A DNA stretch of 32,804 nucleotides from Candidatus Sulfopaludibacter sp. (GCA_031292755.1 JARLGM010000070.1:1-32804), one strand, 5' to 3'; shown: positions 7,711-15,657, counted from the stretch's first letter. Numbers and translations: made by a program. The notes: generated from the letters alone by a model not told the origin.

Positions 7711-8868
7711 ATGCGTTTTGCCGTTGATGCTCACGCCATCGGCCGCCATTTAACGGGGAATGAGGTATACGTTCGGAGTCTTCTGAACGCGTTCGCTGCC
7801 TTGGACCAGGGCTGCGAATTCGTCGCCTATCTCTCCGGTGACTCGGCGCGCGCTTCCGTGCCGGAATCGGTGCAAACACGAACGGTCGCCGCCAACCCCT
7901 TCGTACGGCTGGGTTTCGACCTCGCCCGGAAAGTGCGCGAGGATCGTCCGGATCTGCTCCACGTGCAATACACGGCGCCGGTGGGCTGCCGTGTGCCGGT
8001 GGTAGTCAGCGTTCACGATGTGAGTTTCCTGGAGCATCCCGAATACTTCACCCGCGATCGTGCCTGGCAATTGCAGTGGACCGTGCGGCGCACCGTCAAG
8101 CGGGCGGCCAAAATCCTAACCGGCAGCGAATTTTCCCGCAATGCCATTTTGAAAGTGTACGGCGATCTCGAAGAAGATAAGGTCGTCGTCGTGCCCAATG
8201 CCGCGGCTTCGGAATTCCGCCCCATTTCGCGGGAAGCGGCCACGGCAACGGTGCGGGAACGATTCCGCATCCGCGCTCCGTTTGTTCTTTCGGTAGGCGA
8301 TCTTCAGCCGCGCAAAAATCAAATCGGCCTGATCAAGGCGTTCGCAAAGCTGGTGCGGGCCTATCCGCAGCTCAAGCAAAATCTGGTTTTGGTGGGGAAA
8401 GAGACCTGGTTCGCGGATCGTGTGCGCGAAGCGGCGAAAGAGTCCGGCGCCGGCGAGCGCATTCAGTTCTTCGGATTCGTGTCCGATAGCGACCTGCTCC
8501 AGTTCTACAACGCCTGCGACGTGTTCGTTTTCCCATCTTTTTACGAAGGTTTCGGATTGCCCGCGCTGGAGGCGATGGCCTGCGGCCGCGCCGTCATCTG
8601 TTCCAATACTTCGGCGTTGCCCGAGGTAGTGGACGGCGCCGCGTTCCTGTTCGACCCCTACGCGCCGGATGAAATCGTGCGCGCCCTTGCGGACCTGCTG
8701 CTGGACGCGGAACTGCGCACGCGGATGGAGCGGCTGGGATTGCAGCGGGCCGCGCACTTCAGTTGGCAGAAGACGGCGGAGCGCACCCTGGAGGTGTTCC
8801 ATGAAGTCGTGGAACAGACCGCGGCTGTACCCGTGCGCTCTCCTTCGGCGTCCATAGTTCATCGATGA
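7711..8868 (+). CDS. GT4-family glycosyltransferase
   Basis: This is a 385-residue GT-B glycosyltransferase of the mannosyltransferase-like GT4 group. It starts MRFAVDAHAIGRHLTGNEVY, with the family's N-terminal acceptor loop, and contains LLHVQYTAPVG and VVSVHDVSFLEHPEYF in the N-terminal domain. VGDLQPRKNQIGLIKAF is at about 194 and FYEGFGLPALEAMACG at about 276, with the E-x7-E motif. The ATG at 7711 is chosen over TTG at 7684 because it begins exactly at the first strand. It ends in an ATGA overlap with the DUF3108 gene. It shares 28 identical nucleotides with the glycosyltransferase at 5418 around the donor motif. Confidence 0.9.
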   Translation: MRFAVDAHAIGRHLTGNEVYVRSLLNAFAALDQGCEFVAYLSGDSARASVPESVQTRTVAANPFVRLGFDLARKVREDRPDLLHVQYTAPVGCRVPVVVSVHDVSFLEHPEYFTRDRAWQLQWTVRRTVKRAAKILTGSEFSRNAILKVYGDLEEDKVVVVPNAAASEFRPISREAATATVRERFRIRAPFVLSVGDLQPRKNQIGLIKAFAKLVRAYPQLKQNLVLVGKETWFADRVREAAKESGAGERIQFFGFVSDSDLLQFYNACDVFVFPSFYEGFGLPALEAMACGRAVICSNTSALPEVVDGAAFLFDPYAPDEIVRALADLLLDAELRTRMERLGLQRAAHFSWQKTAERTLEVFHEVVEQTAAVPVRSPSASIVHR

Positions 8869-9581
8869 ATTATTTTCGGCCCTTTTTAACCATAACCGTA
8901 TTTACACTGGCTGCCGGCGGAACTGCCTGGCCGCAGACCGGCTTCCCATGGCAGGGCGAATCCTTGAAATACAGCATGAACTGGCAAAGCGGCCTCAGCG
9001 TGGGCGAAGCCACCCTGGGCGCGCGCAAGAGTGGCGATAGCTGGGATTTCGAAGCCAACGTCAACGCCGGCGTTCCCGGATTTTTCGTCAGCGACGCGAT
9101 TCACTCGACGGCCACCCAAAGCCTCTGTTCCACGCTGCTGGAGCGCGACTTCAGCCATGGCGCCAAAAAGACCCGCGAGCGGACCGTGTTCGACCAGAAG
9201 GCCGGCACCGCCGAGCGCACCACGCTGGTGCCGGACGGCGGTACTGTGCCGGGCAGGAGCAGTTTCGAAATTCCCGGTTGTGCGCGCGATGCCCTGACAT
9301 TCCTGTACTACGCCCGGGTGGAGTTGGGACAAGGCCGGATGGTAGCCCCTCAATCCGTGTTTTTCGGATCGGCGTACAACGTAAGAATGGATTACACCGG
9401 CCCCATGAACATCATGGTCAATAAGAAAGCGGTCATCACGGATCACCTGGTGGTCACCGTGAAGGGGCCCAAGGCCGATTTCCATTTCGAAGTGTTCTAT
9501 GCGCGCGACCCCGCGCGCACGCCGCTCCAGATCCTCCTTCCCCTCAGCGTGGGGACCTTCACATTGGACCTGGTGCGCTGA
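8865..9581 (+). CDS. DUF3108-type secreted protein
   Basis: The 238-residue protein has a signal peptide (MNYFRPFLTITVFTLAAGG) and then a beta-rich body. LKYSMNWQSGLSVGEATL near residue 35 and FLYYARVELGQGRM near 145 match the DUF3108 pattern, a predicted periplasmic beta fold related to lipoprotein carriers. It overlaps the upstream glycosyltransferase by ATGA and sits 2 nt before the glycosyltransferase-methyltransferase gene, so it is co-expressed with the polysaccharide genes. The function is unknown; a periplasmic lipid or glycan carrier role fits the context but is inference. Confidence 0.82.
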   Translation: MNYFRPFLTITVFTLAAGGTAWPQTGFPWQGESLKYSMNWQSGLSVGEATLGARKSGDSWDFEANVNAGVPGFFVSDAIHSTATQSLCSTLLERDFSHGAKKTRERTVFDQKAGTAERTTLVPDGGTVPGRSSFEIPGCARDALTFLYYARVELGQGRMVAPQSVFFGSAYNVRMDYTGPMNIMVNKKAVITDHLVVTVKGPKADFHFEVFYARDPARTPLQILLPLSVGTFTLDLVR

Positions 9582-9583
9582 AC

Positions 9584-11545
9584 ATGCGCGTGGCGTTTTT
9601 CTCGCCGCTGCCGCCGGCGCGCAGCGGAATCGCCGACTACTCCGAAGCGCTCATCGAATCCTTACGGCCGATGGTAGATCTGGAGGTCTTCTCTTCCTCC
9701 GGTCAGCCGTACGACCCGGCGCGATTTGACATCGCGCTCTATCACGTGGGCAACAACGGATTCCATGCGTTCGTATATGAGACGGCGCTGCGGCATCCCG
9801 GCGTGGTGGTGATGCACGAATCCAACCTGCACCACCTGATGGCCGATTTGACCATTAAGCGCGGCGACTGGGACGCCTACCTTCGCGAGTGCGAATACAA
9901 CGGCGGCACGGCGGCGCGCGAGTTTGCCGAACGTGTCCGCAGGCTGGAAGTGGGTCCCGATTACCAAGGCGTGGCCATGACCCGCCGATTGCTGGAGAGC
10001 GCGCGGGGAGTGATCGTACACAGCCGCTTCATGGAAGCCGAAATGCGCGCCGCCGGTTTCGCCGGCCCGGCCGCCGTGATCCCGCATGGCGCGTGGATTC
10101 CCGAAGCGGACCGCAACGGCTATCGCCACAAACTGGGTCTGGATGAAGCCACGCCGCTGGTGGGCATCTTCGGATTTCTCAAGCCTTACAAGCGCATCGC
10201 CGAGTCACTGCGGGCGTTCCAGCGGCTGGTGCGCCTGGTGCCTCATGCCAAACTGATTCTGGTCGGCGAAGCGCACCCTGAGTTTCCCATCGAGGCGGCG
10301 ATCCGTTCCATGGGCCTTTCGGCGAATGTTCGCGTGCTGGGATACGCGCCCATCCAGGAATTCGTGGGCTATCTGGGCGCCTGCGACATTGTGCTCAATC
10401 TACGCTTCCCCACGGTAGGGGAAAGTTCGGGGACGCTGTTGCGGTCGCTGGGACTGGGCAAAGCGGTGATGGTCTCCGACGTCGGATCCTTTGCGGAGTT
10501 TCCGGACGATGTCTGCCTGAAGGTGCCGGTGGGCACGGGCGAGGAAGACCTGATTTTCGAGTACCTGAACCTGTTGGTATCGCGGCCGGATGTTGCGCAG
10601 GCCCTGGGAAAGCGGGCGCGGGACTACGTGGCCGAAGTGTGCAACTGGGGAACCGTGGCGCGGCAGTACACAGGTTTCTTGAGCGCGGTGGTGGAAGGGC
10701 GCGAGTGGGTGTCCCAGTCCGTGGAGCCGCCAAAGGCGCCGCAGCCGCGGGAAAACGTCGGGATTCCGGCCGGCTATCTGGAAGGCTGGGCCGTGAATGA
10801 AGAATCGCGCGGCTATCTGGAGACTCACCAGACACGCCTGACGAAGACTCTGGAAATGACTCCCCCGGGCGGACCGGACGATCGCGTGTTGGAGATGGGC
10901 GCGTATCTGCAAATCACTCCGGCGCTGCGCACGCGCCTGGGATATGGCGAGGTGCGCGGCTGTTATTACGGCAAGTTGGGACGAACGGACCATCGCACCG
11001 TAACGTCCCGCGATGGGGAAGCGTTCGCGTGCGCCATCGACCATTTCGATGCGGAGAAAGACTGCTTTCCTTATCCCGGGGAGCATTTCTCCACGGTGCT
11101 GTGCTGCGAGCTGATCGAGCACCTCTTCGAAGACCCCATGCACCTGATGGCCGAGGTGAATCGCATTCTGAAGCCGGACGGGCACCTGGTGCTGACCACG
11201 CCCAATGTGGCCGCTCTGCGCGGAATTTCGGCCATTCTGTTGGGATACCATCCGGGATTCTTTCACGCCTATATCAAGCCGGCGGAATCCGGGGAAGTGG
11301 ATGCGCGCCACAATCGCGAGTACACCCCGCGCGAGATTCACAAATTGCTCGAGAATAGCGGCTTCGCAGTGGTGCGCCTGGAGACCGGCGAGTTTCGCGA
11401 GGAACCGCATCCGGAGTTCGGCTGGGTGCGGCACCTGCTGGAACGGTACCGGCTGGAGACGGACCTGCGCGGCGACGGCATCTATGCCTTGGGCCGCAAG
11501 ACGGGCCCGGTGAAGGAACGGTATCCGGGGTGGCTGTACTCATGA
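9584..11545 (+). CDS. Glycosyltransferase-methyltransferase fusion
   Basis: This 653-residue protein has two enzyme domains. Residues 1 to about 370 form a GT4-type glycosyltransferase: MRVAFFSPLPPARSGIADYS, VVVMHESNLHH, IFGFLKPYKRIAESLRAF at about 195, and GESSGTLLRSLGLGKA with the donor Glu at about 280. After a linker, about 435-640 is a class I SAM-dependent methyltransferase: VLEMGAYLQITPAL (motif I), CCELIEHLFEDPMHLMAEV (acidic and post-I region) and ILKPDGHLVLTTPN. Motif I lacks the usual GxGxG loop. The likely job is adding and then methylating a sugar or capping the chain; terminal methylation is a known chain-length stop in ABC-exported O-antigens, and an ABC export permease follows directly with an ATGA overlap. 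Confidence 0.85.
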   Translation: MRVAFFSPLPPARSGIADYSEALIESLRPMVDLEVFSSSGQPYDPARFDIALYHVGNNGFHAFVYETALRHPGVVVMHESNLHHLMADLTIKRGDWDAYLRECEYNGGTAAREFAERVRRLEVGPDYQGVAMTRRLLESARGVIVHSRFMEAEMRAAGFAGPAAVIPHGAWIPEADRNGYRHKLGLDEATPLVGIFGFLKPYKRIAESLRAFQRLVRLVPHAKLILVGEAHPEFPIEAAIRSMGLSANVRVLGYAPIQEFVGYLGACDIVLNLRFPTVGESSGTLLRSLGLGKAVMVSDVGSFAEFPDDVCLKVPVGTGEEDLIFEYLNLLVSRPDVAQALGKRARDYVAEVCNWGTVARQYTGFLSAVVEGREWVSQSVEPPKAPQPRENVGIPAGYLEGWAVNEESRGYLETHQTRLTKTLEMTPPGGPDDRVLEMGAYLQITPALRTRLGYGEVRGCYYGKLGRTDHRTVTSRDGEAFACAIDHFDAEKDCFPYPGEHFSTVLCCELIEHLFEDPMHLMAEVNRILKPDGHLVLTTPNVAALRGISAILLGYHPGFFHAYIKPAESGEVDARHNREYTPREIHKLLENSGFAVVRLETGEFREEPHPEFGWVRHLLERYRLETDLRGDGIYALGRKTGPVKERYPGWLYS

Positions 11546-12768
11546 GCGCGGCGTACCTCGATCCGCGAGTCACGCTGGACGCGGCCACGCGCGAGGTACG
11601 GGCGGAGTTCAGCATCCGCAACGACTCGGCCGAAACGTGGCGCCCCTCGGAAGGCTTCCGGCTCGGGTATCACCTGTTCGACGGCGACACCGGCACTTTG
11701 ATTGTGGATGGCGCGCGCGTCGCCCCGGAGCGGGATGTGAGGCCCGGCGAATCGGCGCGGCTGAGTGTGGATTTCGAAGTGCCCCAGGAGCATGGCCGGT
11801 ACCAGGTGCTGATCTCGCCCATGCGCGAAGGCGTCTGCTGGTATTACGAAAAGGGCTGGCCGTTCCTGCTGGTGGAGGCGGAAACCCGCGGCGGGCAGGT
11901 CGCGCTGCGGCAACCGCGGCAGACCACGTCGGCGGATCTTCGGCGGCGCCGGGAACTGCGGGCGGTGGGACGCGCGGTGGTGTACCCCTTCCGCACCATC
12001 TGGCGCAATCGCAGCCTGATCCGCGTCATGGTGCGGCGCGACATTCTGGGCCGGTATCGCGGCAGCTTCGGCGGATCGTTCTGGACCGTCATCAATCCGC
12101 TGCTGCTGATTCTTACTTATTTCTTTGTGTTCGGGATGGTGCTGGGCCAGGAAGTTCCGGGCGACCCCAGCCGCTTCGGTTTCGCGCTGTATTTACTGGC
12201 CGGAATGCTCCCCTGGCTGGCCTTTTCCGAAGGCGCGGCACGGGCTCCGACCGTGGTGCTGGAGCATCGCAATTTCGTCAGGAAACTCGTATTTGCGGTG
12301 GAGACTTTGCCGTTCAACCTGGTGGTATCGGGCCTGGTGAGCGAACTGTTTGCAGTGATTCTATTCTGCTGCTTTCTGCTGGTGTCGCGGCACGGCATAC
12401 CGCTGACGTTGCTATGGCTGCCGGTGCTGCTGGTTCCGCAGACCATGTTCACCGCCGGGGTGAGCTGGTTCCTGGCCGGACTCGGCGCCTTTGTCAAAGA
12501 CCTGGGGCAGATCATCGGCTTCCTGCTCACCATCTGGTTCTTCCTCACGCCCATCTGCTACACCGAAGAGAAAATGCACGCCACGGCAGCGTTTCTTACC
12601 AGGAATCCGATTTATGTTCTGGTGCGCGGGTACCGCTCTATTCTTTTGGAACACCACGCGCCGCCCTTCGGACCTTTGTGGAAGCTATGGCTACTCTCCG
12701 CGATTGTGTTCATCCTGGGGCACGCCTGGTTCTACAAACTGCGAAAATCCTTCGCGGATATGATTTAG
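11542..12768 (+). CDS. ABC-2 polysaccharide export permease with N-terminal beta-sandwich domain (Wzm-like)
   Basis: The 408-residue protein has two parts. Residues about 1-115 form a beta-rich domain (VRAEFSIRNDSAETW, DVRPGESARLSVDFEVP, GRYQVLISPMREGVCWYYE) resembling the carbohydrate-binding beta-sandwich usually found at the C-terminus of the Wzt ATPase. Residues about 145-408 are an ABC-2 permease: the amphipathic RNRSLIRVMVRRDILGRYRGS, then six hydrophobic helices, with FFLTPICYTEEKM and NPIYVLVRGYRSILL typical of Wzm/RkpT. The start is ATG 11542, overlapping the previous stop; GTG 11530 is possible. No ATPase gene follows. Role inferred: export of the finished glycan across the inner membrane, with the N-terminal domain facing the cytoplasm. 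Confidence 0.88.
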   Translation: MSAAYLDPRVTLDAATREVRAEFSIRNDSAETWRPSEGFRLGYHLFDGDTGTLIVDGARVAPERDVRPGESARLSVDFEVPQEHGRYQVLISPMREGVCWYYEKGWPFLLVEAETRGGQVALRQPRQTTSADLRRRRELRAVGRAVVYPFRTIWRNRSLIRVMVRRDILGRYRGSFGGSFWTVINPLLLILTYFFVFGMVLGQEVPGDPSRFGFALYLLAGMLPWLAFSEGAARAPTVVLEHRNFVRKLVFAVETLPFNLVVSGLVSELFAVILFCCFLLVSRHGIPLTLLWLPVLLVPQTMFTAGVSWFLAGLGAFVKDLGQIIGFLLTIWFFLTPICYTEEKMHATAAFLTRNPIYVLVRGYRSILLEHHAPPFGPLWKLWLLSAIVFILGHAWFYKLRKSFADMI

Positions 12769-12952
12769 CCCCAATACAGTTCAGATAAGATACGCGGAAC
12801 CTCCAGTATCCTCGGGCGTGGCACCGGTTTCCGAGTCGCCGATCCACCCGGAGCGCGATGGCGCTCATCGCAACCGCGTGTCCGCGCGTAGCCGCCGCGG
12901 CCATCATCCAAATAAGACCCTCCGGTGGGAACTCCGTTCAGGGAACGGCGTA
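12769..12952. other. Non-coding stretch after the polysaccharide cluster
   Basis: I see no credible gene here on either strand, no T-rich terminator and no repeat. It begins the 0.7-kb stretch without an intact gene between the export permease and the secreted protein at 13491. Confidence 0.5.
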
Positions 12953-13242
12953 TCACAGGAGTGATCCGGTTGTTGGACGGAAGGGCTGTTGATTCGTGGT
13001 TGACAGGAACGTCGGGTCACCGACGGCACTTCTCCGATAAGCGAAGCCCACGCCAATCTGGCGCCCGCCTGGCCAACCCTGCTGGTTCATTTCTTTGTTG
13101 AGGGCGTCCAGCGGCGTAGAAGGTCGATGAACTGGCCGCCTCGGGGATCACTTCCGGAAACGACAATCAGCATATTCCCGGCCTCGACGGAAGTCAATTG
13201 CGTTTGATCGGTTTCATGCCTGTTTGATGCGTAGATGCGTGG
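12953..13242 (-). pseudogene. Frameshifted remnant of an unidentified protein
   Basis: On the minus strand one frame reads from 13242 to near 13112 (TQLTSVEAGNMLIVVSGSD, then GGQFIDLLRR). A second frame continues from there to a TGA at 12953-12955 (LDALNKEMNQQGWPGG, then RQIGVGFAYRRSAVGDP). Restoring one base near 13112 joins them into a coherent polypeptide of about 95 residues (RR followed by LDALNKE). The piece has no start codon of its own and has an in-frame TGA just upstream, so it is a broken 3' fragment. I do not recognise the family. Confidence 0.45.
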
Positions 13243-13490
13243 TCACGTCAGTCTGCCATTTCCGCACTCCTGCTGACTCCTCTGCCGGCACAGCATCCGT
13301 CGGGCTCGAACATTTTTCGTTGGGCGATGAGGCGTTTCGCTCGCGCTTTCCGCAATATGTGGGGACGGGCATTGGCGCGCCGGAGTGGCATATTTCCCAA
13401 GCTCGCGACGGGTCTAACGCTCATCTGCCTGGAAGCATTGCAGTGGCCGCCAACGACAGAACGCGAAGGCCAAGAAAAGGAGAAACTTCC
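13243..13490. other. Non-coding stretch before the secreted-protein gene
   Basis: This stretch is open in the frame of the following gene back to 13224, but the translation has no domain-like character. The better start lies at 13491, where a Shine-Dalgarno sequence is present. I see no further gene here. Confidence 0.4.
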
Positions 13491-14588
13491 ATGATAATGA
13501 CACAACATCAAGTAACCGAGAAGGTCCAATTCACCGCCGGCGCCGATGAGGCGCTTGGCGCGCACTTTCCAAACCCGATTAGAATTAGACGGAGTTCGCT
13601 ACCGGGCTATCGGGTCCGCCGGGGAATCCTTTTGGTTGCCATGCTCGCTGCGTTCTGCGGTGCGGCCATGGCGGGCGATTTTGTCATCCCGCCGGCTCCG
13701 ACTTGTCCATCAAACATATCCTACATCCCCACCTGGAACATCCTTACCGATAAGGGTTTCCTTTGCTTTGTGGGAAGTGACCCGGTGCAGCCCGGGACTT
13801 CCCTAATCAACACACCGGTGGTTCCCGTGATCCTTCGCTTTCTAAACGCAAACGGCGTGGCGGTGGGAACTTCCGACCCCACCAAGCCCTTGTATGTCAA
13901 CCCGACTAAGGGCGCAGATCTCTCCGCTTGGAGCGCCGTACTGGACTCGCCCATTTTTCAGGGTTATAACTTCAAGTTGGGGTCCACGAGTCTCGGCAAC
14001 ATGCAGTGGGGCCAGGCTGTGGAGGAGGCATCGTTCTGGAAATATCCCGGGGTCAACTTCAAGGATTGGCTTGTCATGATGACGCCATTCCCCTTCCCGC
14101 CGGTTACCCTGGATGTTCCTTCCGGGAGCTGGTCGGCGGGATTTGCGCCCCACTCCTATTTGGTCGATCAGAAGGTTCTGGACGGGTTTGTGGACAAGCA
14201 AATGGCTACCATCCCGACCGGGATGGTTCCGATATTCCTGACGTACAATATCTCGGAATATCCTCACGGCAACACCGCCGGTTGCTGTACCTGGGGTTGG
14301 CACAACACATCGGCAGCGCGATCAGGGAAAGGCCACCGCCCATCTGACGCCAGGGAGTTAGAAGCCGTCCGGTCTTTCAAGAAAACAGCGCACTCGGTGG
14401 GGCGAATCAGGTCGGTCCAATCCTGCGGTTTACGCCGCGGGTCAAATAGAAGGATTTCAGTACCGCAGTCCAACTCCCATGGTACTTCGAGATGCGGGCG
14501 CTCCTCCTACGGTGCTGGTAGTTGCACGGCAGGATTCACTTCAGCCAAGATGACAGCAGAGTGGATCCGTGGGGTTCGCTGTTGCTGA
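13491..14588 (+). CDS. Secreted acidobacterial hypothetical protein, C-terminal part apparently lost
   Basis: The ATG at 13491 (MIMTQHQVTEKV) has AAAAGGAG 8 nt upstream; an in-frame ATG follows at 13497 and a longer frame opens at 13224. A late signal-like segment RGILLVAMLAAFCGAAMAG lies at about residues 44-62. The body (WGQAVEEASFWKYPGVNF, VPIFLTYNISEYPHG, GCCTWGWHN) resembles a family of secreted acidobacterial proteins that carry an FL-YN and a GCC-x-GWH segment and normally continue with a HE-containing region. After GWHN (about 14316) the translation becomes Arg/Ser-rich and unlike any protein, while another frame carries a different protein-like stretch. Only 13491 to about 14316 therefore looks genuine, and the gene is probably a pseudogene. 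The function is unknown. Confidence 0.55.
   Translation: MIMTQHQVTEKVQFTAGADEALGAHFPNPIRIRRSSLPGYRVRRGILLVAMLAAFCGAAMAGDFVIPPAPTCPSNISYIPTWNILTDKGFLCFVGSDPVQPGTSLINTPVVPVILRFLNANGVAVGTSDPTKPLYVNPTKGADLSAWSAVLDSPIFQGYNFKLGSTSLGNMQWGQAVEEASFWKYPGVNFKDWLVMMTPFPFPPVTLDVPSGSWSAGFAPHSYLVDQKVLDGFVDKQMATIPTGMVPIFLTYNISEYPHGNTAGCCTWGWHNTSAARSGKGHRPSDARELEAVRSFKKTAHSVGRIRSVQSCGLRRGSNRRISVPQSNSHGTSRCGRSSYGAGSCTAGFTSAKMTAEWIRGVRCC
14362..14553 (+). pseudogene. Possible alpha/beta-hydrolase-like C-terminal remnant
   Basis: In a frame different from the preceding gene, this stretch lacks stops and reads NPAVYAAGQIEGFQYRSPTP followed by LRDAGAPPTVLVVARQDS. The PPTVLVV-x-x-QDS pattern resembles the strand and acidic residue near the end of alpha/beta hydrolases. 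It has no start codon and begins after a TAG at 14359-14361, so at best it is a fragment. The weak similarity was judged by eye only. Confidence 0.25.
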
Positions 14589-14600
14589 AGAGGAGAGGGA

Positions 14601-14861
14601 ATGAACTGGAACGACGCTGCCGAAGACTTCCTGAATGCGGTTCTGGCGGAGACGCCGCGGCCGGTGCGGGAAGCGACCGAATCGCAATTGCGCGGGCTGG
14701 CGGAAGCGATGGCGGAGGAAGATGGCAAGAATCGCGTGGGCGTGGAGACGGTGATTGCGGCGTGGGTGCGGTCTACACCGGAGACGCTGCGGGCGGATCT
14801 GCCGCGAATGATGGAGAAGTTCGGGCTGGATCCGGAGGAGTACGGGCACTTACTGGCATAG
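14601..14861 (+). CDS. Small PCP_red-like protein
   Basis: This is an 86-residue soluble protein with a good Shine-Dalgarno sequence (AGGAGAGGG just before the ATG). The sequence begins MNWNDAAEDFLNAVLAETPR, with VREATESQLRGLAEAMAEE and RVGVETVIAAW following. That order (W, A, hydrophobic, R-x-x-VRE, E, then a V-x-x-ETV helix) resembles the PCP_red domain found at the C-terminus of light-independent protochlorophyllide reductase subunit B and as stand-alone proteins in non-phototrophs. The match is by eye and weak. The gene converges on the ABC ATPase, with 9 nt between their stops. The function is unknown. Confidence 0.65.
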   Translation: MNWNDAAEDFLNAVLAETPRPVREATESQLRGLAEAMAEEDGKNRVGVETVIAAWVRSTPETLRADLPRMMEKFGLDPEEYGHLLA

Positions 14862-14870
14862 GGGTCCGCG

Positions 14871-15650
14871 CTACAGCACGTGGTAATAGCCGGCGCGCTC
14901 CAGGACCTCCACGGGGAAGCCGAAGAGGCCGGTGAGGGTGGCGGGTTGGAGGAGTTCCCGTTTGGGGCCGTCGCCATAAACGCGGCCGGCGCGGATGAGG
15001 ATGACGCGATCCATTTCCGGAATGATGTCGGGCAGGTGATGGGTCACCATGAGGATGCTAATGCCGTTGCCGGCCAGTTTGCGGAGAATCTCGCGGAGCT
15101 CGTAGGTGGCGTGGAGGTCGAGGCTGCTGGTGGGTTCGTCGAGCACCAGGGCCTGGGGATCGTGGACCAGGGCGCGGGCGATGAGGATGCGGCGCGCTTC
15201 GCCGCTGGATAGCTCGTTGGTGTTGCGCCCGGCCAGGTGGGTGACTTCCAGCAATTCCATCAACGCGCCGGCCTTCTCTTCCATGGCCGCGGTGACTTCG
15301 TGGTTGGGCCAGATGCCGACGCTGCCGAAGAAGCCGGAGAGGACGATTTCGTGGGCGGAGTAATCGCGCGTGCACATCTGCATCCAGTCGTTGGAGACGA
15401 TGCCGAGGTGGTTGCGCAGATCGAACAAGTGCCAGCGCTCGCGGCCCATAATGCGCAGGCTCCAGGGTTCCGGCTTGAGGCGCGGGTAAAGCTCGCGGGT
15501 GAGCAGCTTGATGAAGGTGGATTTGCCGGAGCCGTTGGGACCGAGGATGGCGGCGTGCTCGCCTTGTGCAATGGAGAGGGTAACGCCGTCGAGGACGGTG
15601 CGATCCCCGCGCTGCACGGTGACGTTGTGAAAGTCTAGGAGCGGAGTCAA
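14871..15650 (-). CDS. ABC transporter ATP-binding protein
   Basis: The 259-residue ATPase has Walker A GPNGSGKS (37-44), signature LSSGEARR (147-154), Walker B ALVLDEP (167-173) and the switch His in VTHHLPD. The order, and the segment after Walker A with EPWSLRIMGRERW, resemble the ModF/iron-complex-like ATPases that handle metal or cofactor uptake or stand alone. No permease or binding protein neighbours it; the only permease sequence nearby is the decayed, unrelated FtsX-type remnant just upstream. The start appears to be TTG at 15650, since the ATG at 15658 is out of frame. TAGCAT lies 9 nt upstream. Substrate unknown. Confidence 0.85.
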   Translation of the reverse strand: MTPLLDFHNVTVQRGDRTVLDGVTLSIAQGEHAAILGPNGSGKSTFIKLLTRELYPRLKPEPWSLRIMGRERWHLFDLRNHLGIVSNDWMQMCTRDYSAHEIVLSGFFGSVGIWPNHEVTAAMEEKAGALMELLEVTHLAGRNTNELSSGEARRILIARALVHDPQALVLDEPTSSLDLHATYELREILRKLAGNGISILMVTHHLPDIIPEMDRVILIRAGRVYGDGPKRELLQPATLTGLFGFPVEVLERAGYYHVL

Positions 15651-15657
15651 CTTTCCA

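Noticed and set aside
10400-11434. Long antisense reading frame (344 residues) over the glycosyltransferase-methyltransferase gene
   Set aside because: High-GC antisense shadow without protein-like motifs; the plus strand encodes two clear enzyme domains.
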